NCBI GenBank assembly: GCA_045595745.1
Contig: JAZOBB010000059.1
Location: forward strand, 1-9,094
Source: RGIG1666 sp045595745
GTDB taxonomy: Bacteria > Bacillota > Clostridia > UBA1381 > UBA9506
Direction of reading: 5' to 3'
Length of the DNA: 9,094 nt
Shown: piece after piece, positions 1 to 6,001 of the stretch
How positions within the stretch are numbered: position 1 is the first letter of the stretch
How the letters are laid out: each line of letters starts with the position of its first letter
The notes under the pieces: generated by a model
Databases searched by the model: none
Told to the model about the DNA's origin: nothing
Seen by the model: only the letters and a program-made list of their open reading frames with translations
Made by a program: the position numbers and the translations under genes

Positions 1-30
1 TCCGCCGTTTTGCTCAAATATTGATTTCAT
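1..30 (-). CDS. Start of a TnpV-like transposon protein (partial)
   Basis: Only the first ten codons lie in the window, reading leftward as MKSIFEQNGG and running off the left edge. A strong Shine-Dalgarno sequence (GGAGGA, complement of 38-43) sits 7 nt before the ATG, so this is a real gene start. The opening residues resemble those I recall for TnpV-type proteins of clostridial Tn4451-like elements, which often begin MxxxFExxGG followed by TYxxxGDYLIP. That identification rests on ten residues and memory and is tentative. An extended -10-like TGATATGAT lies upstream on this strand, without a convincing -35. Confidence 0.4.
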   Translation of the reverse strand, partial: MKSIFEQNGG

Positions 31-169
31 TGTAAAATCCTCCAAAATTTAATTTTCTACAATATCATATCAATCCGGCTGTATAACACATTTTCAACTT
101 TCTTCCTTATCGTCATTTAACATCGGTTGGCGCATTTTTTAATTTTATAAACAAAAAGGAGAGTATAAT

Positions 170-373
170 ATGTGTACAGACAGCTTTGATGAGATGTTAA
201 AAAAATTGGAAAATAGGGTAATATCCAAGATATTATCAGAAGGAATGAGCGAAGAAAATATTGTACACGCGCTTAAAATTGCAGTAAAATATACATCTTT
301 TATAACACTGCCTCCTGAAAAACAAGTTGAAGTTTTGCTTGGAATAAACGAAATCTGCAAAGAAGAAGGCTAA
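170..373 (+). CDS. Small hypothetical protein, 67 aa
   Basis: I do not recognise this protein. It is a 67-residue, mostly helical-looking polypeptide with an N-terminal half rich in Lys and Glu (DEMLKKLENRV, SEGMSEENI) and a central hydrophobic stretch (ALKIAVKYTSFITL). It has no Cys-rich motif, signal peptide or clear membrane segment. AAAGGAG at 155-161 lies 8 nt before the ATG, and the gene ends 22 nt before a strong terminator, so the unit is well formed. The TTGGCG at 127 and TATAAA at 146 upstream are only 13 nt apart, so I do not call a promoter. It diverges from the TnpV-like start at the left edge and converges on rubrerythrin. The leftward ORF over the same bases lacks a ribosome binding site. 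Confidence 0.6.
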   Translation: MCTDSFDEMLKKLENRVISKILSEGMSEENIVHALKIAVKYTSFITLPPEKQVEVLLGINEICKEEG

Positions 374-395
374 GAATAAATGTTGTATAAACACA

Positions 396-427
396 AAAAC
401 AACTGCCGAAAAATCGGCAGTTGTTTT
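396..427. terminator. Bidirectional rho-independent terminator
   Basis: A perfect 14-bp inverted repeat (396-409 with 414-427, GC-rich core CTGCCGA/TCGGCAG) closes an AAAA loop. T-rich tracts flank both sides: TTGTTTT on the plus strand, and the complement of AAAAAC on the minus strand. It lies between the convergent small ORF and rubrerythrin and can end transcripts from both directions. For the leftward core block it marks the end of the transcription unit. Confidence 0.9.
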
Positions 428-442
428 AAAATGTCAATATTA

Positions 443-985
443 TTAATAATTTTCAGCAAGAATCTGGAAGTAAGCCTTAGGATGTGCACAAACAGGGCAA
501 AGCTCAGGAGCTTTTTTGCCAACCATAATGTGACCGCAGTTTGAGCACTGCCAGATTACATCGCCATCTTTCGAGAATACAGTTTCTTTTTTAACATTGT
601 CTAAAAGAGCGAGGTATCTTTCTTCGTGATGCTTTTCGATTTTGCCTACCATTTCAAACAACTCTGCAATCTGGTCAAAGCCTTCTTCTTTAGCTGTTTG
701 GGCAAAGCCCTTGTACATATCTGTCCATTCGTAGTTTTCGCCTGCTGCTGCATCTTCTAAGTTTGTCATAGTATCAGGAATGCCACCATCGTGGAGCAGC
801 TTAAACCAAATTTTTGCGTGTTCTTTTTCGTTGTTTGCAGTTTCTTCAAACAAAGCCGCAATCTGAACATATCCGTCTTTTTTAGCTTTTGATGCATAGT
901 ATGTATATTTGTTTCTTGCCTGAGATTCGCCGGCAAAAGCCGCCATTAAATTTGCCTCTGTTTTTGTTCCTTTTAAATCTTTCAT
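443..985 (-). CDS. rbr: Rubrerythrin
   Basis: Cytoplasmic non-haem iron peroxidase that reduces hydrogen peroxide in anaerobes. It has an N-terminal ferritin-like four-helix domain (about residues 1-135) holding a diiron site and a C-terminal rubredoxin-like domain. Candidate diiron ligands are visible: E20, the ExxH pair E53/H56, E83/E86 in the loop before helix 3, and ExxH E117/H120. The rubredoxin-type Fe(Cys)4 site is CSNC (C147, C150) and CPVC (C163, C166). Length 180 aa is normal for the short clostridial type. The ATG at 985 follows GGGAG with 9 nt spacing. It lies 37 nt after fhs in the same direction, so it is probably the last gene of that transcript and is ended by the hairpin at 396-427. 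A separate promoter inside fhs is possible, but I see no good match. Confidence 0.96.
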   Translation of the reverse strand: MKDLKGTKTEANLMAAFAGESQARNKYTYYASKAKKDGYVQIAALFEETANNEKEHAKIWFKLLHDGGIPDTMTNLEDAAAGENYEWTDMYKGFAQTAKEEGFDQIAELFEMVGKIEKHHEERYLALLDNVKKETVFSKDGDVIWQCSNCGHIMVGKKAPELCPVCAHPKAYFQILAENY

Positions 986-1022
986 TTTGTCATTCTCCCT
1001 TACTTTAAAATGTTATATAAAA

Positions 1023-2693
1023 TTAGAATAAACCAGTGATTATACCATTCTCGTCTACATCAATTTTACAAGCCGCCGGTTCTTTAGGAAGGCCGGGCAT
1101 TGTCATAATATCACCTGTTAAAACAGCAACAAAGCCTGCACCTGCATATGCTTTAACCTCTTTAACAGTCACTTTAAATCCGCTCGGGCGACCTAAAAGA
1201 CTCGGATTATCTGATAATGAATACTGAGTTTTTGCCATACAAATCGGCAGCTTATCGTATCCGTTTTCGGTAAGAATTTTAATCTGCTTTTCAGCAGCGG
1301 GGGTATAGATTACTCCGTCACCACCATAAATTTCTTTTACTATCGTCTCTATTTTTTCTTTAATTGGCTTTTTCTCGTCGTAAATCGGGGCAAAATTGCT
1401 AGTCTTGGTTTCTAAGGTTTCAACCAGCTTTTGAGCAAGCTCTATGCCGCCTTCTCCGCCCTTTGCAAAAACCTCGCTTAATGCAAACTCTGCACCTTGC
1501 TCTTTGCAATACTCGGCTATATAATCAAGCTCAGCATCTGTATCTGTTCCAAATCGGTTTATCGCAACAAGCACATTTACATTATATTTACGCATATTTT
1601 CAATATGCTTTCCTAAATTGCTTATTCCGGCTTTTAATGCTATCAGATTTTCTTCTGCTAGGTCTGCCTTAGCCACTCCGCCGTTATATTTTAAAGCACG
1701 AACAGTAGCAACTATAACAACCGCAGAGGGTTTAAGACCTGCCGCACGGCATTTTATATCCAAAAACTTTTCTGCACCCAAATCTGCACCAAAGCCAGCC
1801 TCGGTTATTACGTAATCAGCAAGCTTTAACGCAATTTTAGTTGCCTGAATACTGTTACAGCCGTGTGCGATATTTGCAAACGGTCCACCGTGCATTAAGC
1901 AAGGGGTATTTTCAAGTGTTTGAACAAGGTTAGGCTTGATTGCATCTTTTAAAAGCGCAGTCATCGCTCCATGAACGTTTAAATCACCCGCTTTTACTTC
2001 TTTGCCATCATATGTATAGCCAATTATTATACGGCTGATGCGTTCTTTTAAGTCTGACAAATCACTTGCCAAACACAAAATTGCCATAAGCTCTGAGGCA
2101 ACAGTTATAACAAAGCCATCCTCGCGCGGTGTGCCGTTTATTTTTCCGCCAAGACCTACAACCGTCTGTCTTAATGCACGGTCATTCATATCCATAGCAC
2201 GCGGAAAAATAACTCTCGTGGGGTCAATTCCAAGCTCATTTCCCTGCTTAATATGATTATCAACCATAGCGCAAAGCAGATTATTTGCCGCAGTAAGCGC
2301 ATGCATATCGCCCGTAAAATGCAGATTTATATCCTCCATAGGAACAACCTGCGCCCAACCGCCGCCTGCAGCACCGCCCTTAACCCCCATAACAGGACCG
2401 AGCGAAGGCTCTCGAAGTGCAATTATTGCATTTTTATTGATTTTTGCCATTGCCTGACCCAAGCCTACTGTTGTTGTTGTTTTGCCCTCGCCTGCAGGAG
2501 TAGGATTTATAGCAGTAACCAAAACCAGCTTTCCGTCAGGATTTGATTTAACCCTGTTCCATACATCCTTAGAAAGCTTCGCTTTATACTTTCCGTATAA
2601 TTCGAGCTCATCGGCATCAATACCGATTTTTTCTGCAACCTTTGTAATAGGCTGCATTTTAGCCCCCTGAGCTATTTCAATATCAGTAAGCAT
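1023..2693 (-). CDS. fhs: Formate-tetrahydrofolate ligase
   Basis: ATP-dependent ligase making 10-formyl-tetrahydrofolate from formate and tetrahydrofolate. It is the one-carbon entry step of the Wood-Ljungdahl methyl branch and also supplies formyl groups for purine and fMet-tRNA synthesis. The P-loop TPAGEGKT is at residues 65-72. The family signature region VKGGAAGGGWAQV lies near 104-116, the second conserved block MHGGPFANIAHGCN at 267-280, and VATVRALKYNGGV at about 328-340. Length 556 aa matches the bacterial family. The ATG at 2693 shares one base with the preceding thioesterase stop (TAATG), with GGGGTGGAG just upstream, so translational coupling is likely. The gene alone does not prove acetogenesis, since many purinolytic and fermentative Clostridia carry it. 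Confidence 0.98.
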   Translation of the reverse strand: MLTDIEIAQGAKMQPITKVAEKIGIDADELELYGKYKAKLSKDVWNRVKSNPDGKLVLVTAINPTPAGEGKTTTTVGLGQAMAKINKNAIIALREPSLGPVMGVKGGAAGGGWAQVVPMEDINLHFTGDMHALTAANNLLCAMVDNHIKQGNELGIDPTRVIFPRAMDMNDRALRQTVVGLGGKINGTPREDGFVITVASELMAILCLASDLSDLKERISRIIIGYTYDGKEVKAGDLNVHGAMTALLKDAIKPNLVQTLENTPCLMHGGPFANIAHGCNSIQATKIALKLADYVITEAGFGADLGAEKFLDIKCRAAGLKPSAVVIVATVRALKYNGGVAKADLAEENLIALKAGISNLGKHIENMRKYNVNVLVAINRFGTDTDAELDYIAEYCKEQGAEFALSEVFAKGGEGGIELAQKLVETLETKTSNFAPIYDEKKPIKEKIETIVKEIYGGDGVIYTPAAEKQIKILTENGYDKLPICMAKTQYSLSDNPSLLGRPSGFKVTVKEVKAYAGAGFVAVLTGDIMTMPGLPKEPAACKIDVDENGIITGLF

Positions 2694-3091
2694 TACTCCA
2701 CCCCTCTTTTATTTGCTTTATCCATAAATTTTTCAACATCTACAATAAAACGTTCGTGCTCTGCATCCGCAACCTGTCCCGCGTCATCACAAACAACAAT
2801 TTTAAAAACCAAACGTCTGCGGTCAACCAAAACCAATTCTGATTCGCAAAAAGCTGTGCGTCCCATAGTGGTCGCCGCCGTATGGTTTAAAACCAGCTTT
2901 GTACCGACAGTAGCCTGTCCATCATCCAAGCAATCACGCACACTTTCTTCTGCGGTTTGCTCCATTAAAGCCGCAACAAAAGGAGTGCCGAACACCGGCA
3001 GAGTTCCGCTGCCGGCACTAATTGCACTTTTTGTTTCGTCAACCTTAATTTCTAATCTGTTTTTTATTCCAACCTCAAGATTTTTTGTCAT
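2693..3091 (-). CDS. FlK-like hotdog-fold thioesterase family protein
   Basis: A 132-aa single-domain hotdog-fold protein of the fluoroacetyl-CoA thioesterase (FlK)-like family. The FlK catalytic triad is T42, E50 and H76. Here T36 (in FGTP), E44 (in LMEQTAE) and H70 (in LNHTAAT) keep the same spacings of 8 and 26 residues. The LVLNHTAAT...GR stretch is typical of the family. Members outside FlK probably hydrolyse short acyl-CoA or other thioesters, and the substrate cannot be read from sequence. The start overlaps the tepA end by 17 nt and the stop overlaps the fhs start by 1 nt. The ribosome binding site is weak (GGAAG about 12 nt upstream), which suggests coupling to tepA translation. The family call is firm; the physiological role is unknown. 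Confidence 0.85.
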   Translation of the reverse strand: MTKNLEVGIKNRLEIKVDETKSAISAGSGTLPVFGTPFVAALMEQTAEESVRDCLDDGQATVGTKLVLNHTAATTMGRTAFCESELVLVDRRRLVFKIVVCDDAGQVADAEHERFIVDVEKFMDKANKRGVE

Positions 3092-3815
3092 TTTCTTTTG
3101 TATCTTCCTTTTCTTTTTTGTTTTTATCTATCATTTCGTAAAGACAGCCAAGTGCCTCACGTATTCCGCCTATTTCATCAATCAATCCGCTTTTTACTGC
3201 TTCTTCACCCATAATAATACAGCCGACATCGTTTGCCATTTCGCCTGTTTTCATCATAAGCTCAGTAAATTTTTCGCGCGATATATTAGAGTTTTTCGTC
3301 ACAAAATTAACTACACGTTCCTGCATTTTATTAAAGTATTCATATGTTTGCGGAACTCCGATAACCAGTCCATTCATACGAATGGGGTGAATTGTCATCG
3401 TTGCCGATGGTGCGATAAACGAGTGTTTAGACGAAACCGCAAGCGGAACGCCGATACTGTGTCCTCCGCCAAGAACCAGCGAAACAACGGGTTTTGTCAT
3501 ACTCGAAATCATTTCTGAAATCGCAAGACCTGCCTCGACATCGCCACCAACGGTATTTAAAATAACAATTAACCCGTCAATGCTTTCATCTTCTTCGACC
3601 GATACCAAAAGCGGTATAACGTGCTCATACTTGGTAGTTTTATTTTGCGGTGGAAGAAGCATATGTCCCTCAACCTGCCCTACAATAGTAAGACAATGAA
3701 TATTACCCTTTGAATTTTTTATACAGCTGCTTCCAAAATCGCGTATAGTTTCGCTATTTTTTTCTTGCTGAGTTTCTTCTTTTTCACCTTTTTCATTAAC
3801 TAATTGGTTGTTCAT
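3075..3815 (-). CDS. tepA: ClpP-like serine protease TepA (YmfB type)
   Basis: ClpP-fold peptidase of the TepA/YmfB group, related in Bacillus to protein export and sporulation. Counting from the ATG at 3815 (246 aa), the catalytic Ser is S120 in GGGHSIGVPLA and the His is H143 in MTIHPIR. D196 in ANDVG is a candidate acid. The block NGLVIGVPQTYEYFNKMQERV following the His is characteristic of TepA rather than housekeeping ClpP. N- and C-terminal tails are highly charged (EKGEKEETQQEK; KNKKEKEDTKENDKKS) and look disordered. I chose 3815 because AAAGGAG stands 8 nt before it; an in-frame ATG at 3884 lies inside the nitroreductase gene without a ribosome binding site. The start codon and part of the Shine-Dalgarno fall in a long hairpin. 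The gene overlaps the thioesterase by 17 nt. Confidence 0.93.
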   Translation of the reverse strand: MNNQLVNEKGEKEETQQEKNSETIRDFGSSCIKNSKGNIHCLTIVGQVEGHMLLPPQNKTTKYEHVIPLLVSVEEDESIDGLIVILNTVGGDVEAGLAISEMISSMTKPVVSLVLGGGHSIGVPLAVSSKHSFIAPSATMTIHPIRMNGLVIGVPQTYEYFNKMQERVVNFVTKNSNISREKFTELMMKTGEMANDVGCIIMGEEAVKSGLIDEIGGIREALGCLYEMIDKNKKEKEDTKENDKKS

Positions 3816-3872
3816 AAATTGCTCTCCTTTTAATTTAATAACCATAGTATGGTTATTAAAAGAGCAATTTAT
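3814..3872 (-). promoter_or_regulatory. Long hairpin over nitroreductase stop and tepA start
   Basis: An inner 12-bp perfect repeat (3834-3845 with 3849-3860, 3-nt loop) stacks on an outer 12-bp perfect repeat (3814-3825 with 3861-3872). An 8-nt one-sided bulge (3826-3833) separates them. In the leftward mRNA the 5' outer arm begins at the nitroreductase UAA. The 3' outer arm contains the end of the Shine-Dalgarno AAAGGAG, the spacer, and the AU of the tepA start codon. The structure would hide the tepA start until a ribosome finishing the nitroreductase opens the 5' arm. There is no U-run after it, so it is not a standard terminator. The pairing is seen directly; the coupling role is inferred. 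Confidence 0.65.
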
Positions 3873-4366
3873 TCCTGCCAGCACTCCATATGCATAACTT
3901 CTGAAAGCGACTTTTTAGGTGTTTCGGCATTTCCGTCTTCATATCCAACAGATATACACGAAATAAGTTTAATATTTTCAGGAACACCAATAAAGCTTTC
4001 AACCTCACTCTGATACGGTCGTCTGTAACCTGCAATCCAGCACGAGCCAAGACCGTGAGCCTTTGCCGCAAGAAGAATATTCTGAGTTGCTGCTGCTCCG
4101 TCTTCTATCATAAACGGAGTCTCTTCACAAAACACTAAAATACACGCAGCAGCTTCGTTAATAAATTTTCCTGACGTTACAATTTCTGACAGCTTTGTTT
4201 TGCGTTTTTCATCGGTTACTATAACAAATCGGCACGGCTGAATGTTTCGCGCCGTTGCAGCTAACCGTCCGCAATCGGCCAAATCGGTTAAAATGCTTAA
4301 TTCAACCTTTTTATCAAGATACTTTCTTACACTTCTTCTTGTTTTTAATACTTCTAAAGCATTCAT
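3869..4366 (-). CDS. Nitroreductase family protein (FMN-dependent)
   Basis: A small (165 aa) FMN-binding oxidoreductase of the nitroreductase superfamily. The N-terminal phosphate-binding motif TRRSVRKY includes R10, R11 and S12. The ARNIQPCRF block (N41, Q43, P44) corresponds to the family's N-x-QPW-RF flavin contact. The glycine motif HGLGSCWIAGY in the C-terminal half, preceded by AATQNILLAAKAHGLG, is also typical. These enzymes transfer electrons from NAD(P)H to nitro compounds, quinones or other acceptors, and the true substrate is not deducible here. TAAAGGAG ends 8 nt before the ATG at 4366. It is separated from yunB by 77 nt and from tepA by 53 nt, the latter occupied by the hairpin that overlaps its stop codon. 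It is probably the first gene of the downstream transcript. Confidence 0.92.
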   Translation of the reverse strand: MNALEVLKTRRSVRKYLDKKVELSILTDLADCGRLAATARNIQPCRFVIVTDEKRKTKLSEIVTSGKFINEAAACILVFCEETPFMIEDGAAATQNILLAAKAHGLGSCWIAGYRRPYQSEVESFIGVPENIKLISCISVGYEDGNAETPKKSLSEVMHMECWQE

Positions 4367-4390
4367 TGGCTATTCTCCTTTAATAGATAT

Positions 4391-4419
4391 ATTTTCTCAC
4401 ATTTTGAGCAAAAAAGCAA
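4391..4419 (-). promoter_or_regulatory. Possible sigma-A-type promoter before nitroreductase
   Basis: Read leftward: TTGCTT (complement of 4414-4419), 17 nt, GAAAAT (complement of 4391-4396), about 25 nt before the nitroreductase ATG. The spacing is ideal, but the hexamers match consensus only 3/6 and 4/6. It is the best candidate in the 77-nt gap between yunB and the nitroreductase. Confidence 0.3.
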
Positions 4420-4443
4420 TCCTTATTGTTAAAAAATTAAATT

Positions 4444-5154
4444 TTATTGTACCATATCTAAAGCATCGTCAATTAAAGATTCGTCTGCCCTGTCAACATT
4501 AAAGAAGCTGTCAGGCACTTCGCCGACCACAATGGTCTGAAACAGCGGAACTGTATTTTCAACCGTACAGCCTGTGTTTACCGTAGGCATTAAAAGTGCA
4601 AAATTTGTTTTTACATTAAGATTTACCAAAAGTCGGGTCTGGTTTACTCCTGCCGTTTCAAAGCTTGATATAAAATCGACCGTCGTGCTGCCGTATGGCA
4701 TTAAATTAAATTTTATGTAAGGGCCTGTTCCGGCTAAAAAATCAATGCCGCTAAGACTTCCTGCAGGAATTGTTAAATCTGTTTTAGATATCTCTGCCAA
4801 TTTCTGTTGGATGCTGAGTGCTATATCTGTCTTTAAACCATTTACTTCCGAAAGGTCAGACTGCACTGCCCTTATATTTCCGTCCTGGTCTTTTTCAAGT
4901 CTTACTATTTCTGAATATTTAATAGGTTGTGTTTTAAAAATTTCAGAAACCGATTTGTCTATTAATTGGTTGGCAAGATATTGAGCCTTTGATTTTGCAA
5001 GCTCAACCATAACAGGACGAACTGTTTTTAAAAAGCAAAAAAAAGTTGCGGCACACAATGCAAATATAAATATAAGCCACAAAAAAGCAGACCATTTGCG
5101 TTTGCGTTCGCTGCTTATGCGAACACAGATTCTTCTTTTACTGCCAAGCCGCAT
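4444..5154 (-). CDS. yunB: Sporulation protein YunB
   Basis: Membrane-anchored sporulation protein of the YunB family, expressed in the mother cell in Bacillus; the biochemical role is not established. Residues 1-21 are strongly basic (KRRICVR, ERKRK), a single transmembrane helix follows (about 22-42, SAFLWLIFIFALCAATFFCFL), and the rest should be extracytoplasmic. The family-typical start of the soluble domain, RPVMVELAKSKAQYLANQLID, is present. Length 236 aa is close to the Bacillus protein. The ATG at 5154 is preceded by GGGGGGTGCGGCG, an unusual G-run that may serve as the ribosome binding site. It diverges from the spore protein gene at 5377. AT-rich sequence with a lone TATAAT-like box lies upstream, but I could not fit a sigma-E consensus. 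The family call is good; the exact start is less certain. Confidence 0.85.
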   Translation of the reverse strand: MRLGSKRRICVRISSERKRKWSAFLWLIFIFALCAATFFCFLKTVRPVMVELAKSKAQYLANQLIDKSVSEIFKTQPIKYSEIVRLEKDQDGNIRAVQSDLSEVNGLKTDIALSIQQKLAEISKTDLTIPAGSLSGIDFLAGTGPYIKFNLMPYGSTTVDFISSFETAGVNQTRLLVNLNVKTNFALLMPTVNTGCTVENTVPLFQTIVVGEVPDSFFNVDRADESLIDDALDMVQ

Positions 5155-5291
5155 CGCCGCACCCCCCGACTGTTTATAATGATATTATATTAAAACTTTA
5201 AAAAAATGTTACTAGTTTGTTTTATTATTAATTATGTTTTTAAAAATTCACTTTAAAGGAAAAAACTTCTTGACAAAATACATCATTTTTT

Positions 5292-5321
5292 TGAATATAT
5301 AATTACTCATTGAACAAAATA
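5292..5321 (+). promoter_or_regulatory. Sigma-G-type forespore promoter
   Basis: TGAATA (5292-5297), 17 nt, CAAAATA (5315-5321). This fits the forespore sigma-G consensus (gHATR, 17-18 nt, CATWHTA) with one mismatch in the -10. It lies upstream of an alpha/beta spore protein gene, the classic sigma-G target, leaving a leader of about 50 nt. A better-looking TTGACA at 5270 pairs only with a TATAAT 22 nt away and is not favoured. Confidence 0.7.
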
Positions 5322-5376
5322 GTATCGAGGCGATGACCTCAACAAATTTTTTAAAATTTATAAGGAGTGTAACAAA

Positions 5377-5631
5377 ATGACAAGTAATAAAAAAGTTGTT
5401 CCCGAAGCAAAAGAAGCTCTTAACAAGTTTAAGATGGAAGTTGCAAACGAAGTAGGCGTTAACTTAAAGCAGGGCTATAACGGCGATTTAACCTCTAAAG
5501 AAGCAGGTTCTATCGGCGGACAGATGGTTAATAACATCTGTCCCGTACGAACTAAGGTTTTTTCCCGAAATAACCGCACACTTGATGGTCATACTCAGAA
5601 AATTGGGTATGAGTATAGGATAGTGATATAA
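5377..5631 (+). CDS. Alpha/beta-type small acid-soluble spore protein, altered C-terminus
   Basis: Small DNA-binding protein of the alpha/beta SASP family, which coats spore DNA against UV and chemical damage and is degraded by the GPR protease at germination. The first conserved block (KEALNKFKMEVANEVGVNLKQG) contains the GPR cleavage context EVANE at residues 21-25. The second (LTSKEAGSIGGQMV, residues 38-51) is the SxExGSxGGxMV signature. Family members then continue as roughly KKMIxxxEQ and stop near 60-70 aa. Here residues 52-84 (NNICPVRTKVFSRNN onward) bear no resemblance to that ending, so the gene appears fused to foreign sequence at about 5530. AAGGAG is 9 nt before the ATG, and a sigma-G-like promoter lies upstream. 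DNA binding may be impaired because the end of the second helix is changed. Confidence 0.88.
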   Translation: MTSNKKVVPEAKEALNKFKMEVANEVGVNLKQGYNGDLTSKEAGSIGGQMVNNICPVRTKVFSRNNRTLDGHTQKIGYEYRIVI

Positions 5632-5632
5632 T
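5603..5632 (+). promoter_or_regulatory. Possible extended -10 promoter at the SASP 3' end
   Basis: TTGGGT (5603-5608), 18 nt, TATAAT (5627-5632) preceded by TG one base upstream (TGA-TATAAT). The -10 overlaps the spore protein stop codon. Transcription would start about 5639, at the edge of the hairpin 5635-5668. It could be a second promoter for the DUF4160 operon or a relic of the DNA joined at 5530. Confidence 0.3.
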
Positions 5633-5634
5633 GC

Positions 5635-5668
5635 AAAGTGCACACATATATTTTTACGTATGCACTTT
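5635..5668 (+). terminator. Stem-loop after the SASP gene, possible weak terminator
   Basis: AAAGTGCA (5635-5642) pairs with TGCACTTT (5661-5668) over an 18-nt AT-rich loop with further partial pairing. The T-run TTTTTTT comes only 8 nt later (5676-5682), so termination would be weak. It could equally be an operator between two tandem promoters. Confidence 0.35.
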
Positions 5669-5671
5669 CTA

Positions 5672-5700
5672 TTGATTTTTTTAATAGAATTTGTTATACT
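5672..5700 (+). promoter_or_regulatory. Sigma-A-type promoter of the DUF4160 operon
   Basis: TTGATT (5672-5677), 17 nt, TATACT (5695-5700). The start would fall near 5707, leaving a very short leader that begins at the ribosome binding site AAGGA (5709-5713) before the ATG at 5723. Confidence 0.65.
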
Positions 5701-5722
5701 ATTGTCGTAAGGACGTGATTTT

Positions 5723-5990
5723 ATGCCAACAATTTGTATTTTTTTATGGAATCATAGTTAGAATGTATAATGAGAAAGACAATAAGCATAGCATGCCGCA
5801 TCTTCGTGCTAAATATCAAGACCAGAATGTAGTAATTGATTTTGACGGAAATATTTTGGAAGGTGATTTCCCAAAATCAAAGTTAAAGCTTCTTGAAGCG
5901 TGGATGGAAATTCACAGAGAAGATTTGAAAGCAAACTGGAAATTGCTTTCGAGTGGTGATGGTTTTTTTAAAATTGAACCATTAAAATAG
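5723..5990 (+). CDS. DUF4160 domain protein, frameshifted near its 5' end
   Basis: The ATG at 5723 has AAGGA 9 nt upstream and opens MPTICIF, as DUF4160 proteins do (MPTIxxFxGIxIRMY). That frame stops at a TAG after 12 codons. One base over, the sequence continues FYGIIVRMYNEKDNKHSMPH and on to the normal C-terminus (LLEAWMEIHREDLKANWKLLSSG). The two frames join in a run of seven T (5739-5745), where six would keep one frame and give an 88-aa protein. So this is a one-base insertion, a sequencing error in a homopolymer, or a slippage site. Without a shift, translation could restart at the ATG at 5763 and give 76 aa. The family's usual PHxHA motif reads PHLRA here. The function of DUF4160 is unknown; it commonly sits next to DUF2442, as here, 11 nt before the next gene. 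Confidence 0.75.
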
Positions 5991-6001
5991 GAGGTGCCGT
6001 T

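Noticed and set aside
145..360. Leftward 71-codon ORF opposite the small gene at 170-373
   Set aside because: It has no ribosome binding site and is antisense to an ORF with a strong ribosome binding site and terminator.
2856..3518. Long rightward ORF (220 codons) across the thioesterase and tepA
   Set aside because: It is antisense to two well-identified overlapping genes. Its protein is low-complexity, Phe- and Cys-rich, and matches no family I know.
3816..3884. In-frame upstream ATG at 3884 giving tepA 23 extra residues
   Set aside because: It lies inside the nitroreductase gene, has no ribosome binding site, and the added residues are not TepA-like. The ATG at 3815 has AAAGGAG at the right distance.
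5155..5230. Sigma-E promoter for yunB
   Set aside because: The AT-rich stretch has TATAAT-like words but no pair of boxes fitting the sigma-E consensus with 14-nt spacing; a call would be guesswork.
5270..5303. TTGACA ... TATAAT as a sigma-A promoter for the spore protein
   Set aside because: The hexamers are 22 nt apart, too far for sigma-A. The sigma-G-like pair at 5292-5321 has correct spacing and suits the gene.
5691..5722. TTG at 5691 as the start of the DUF4160 gene
   Set aside because: This start overlaps the -10 box of the promoter and the predicted residues are unlike the family. The true start at 5723 is in another frame, which exposes the frameshift.
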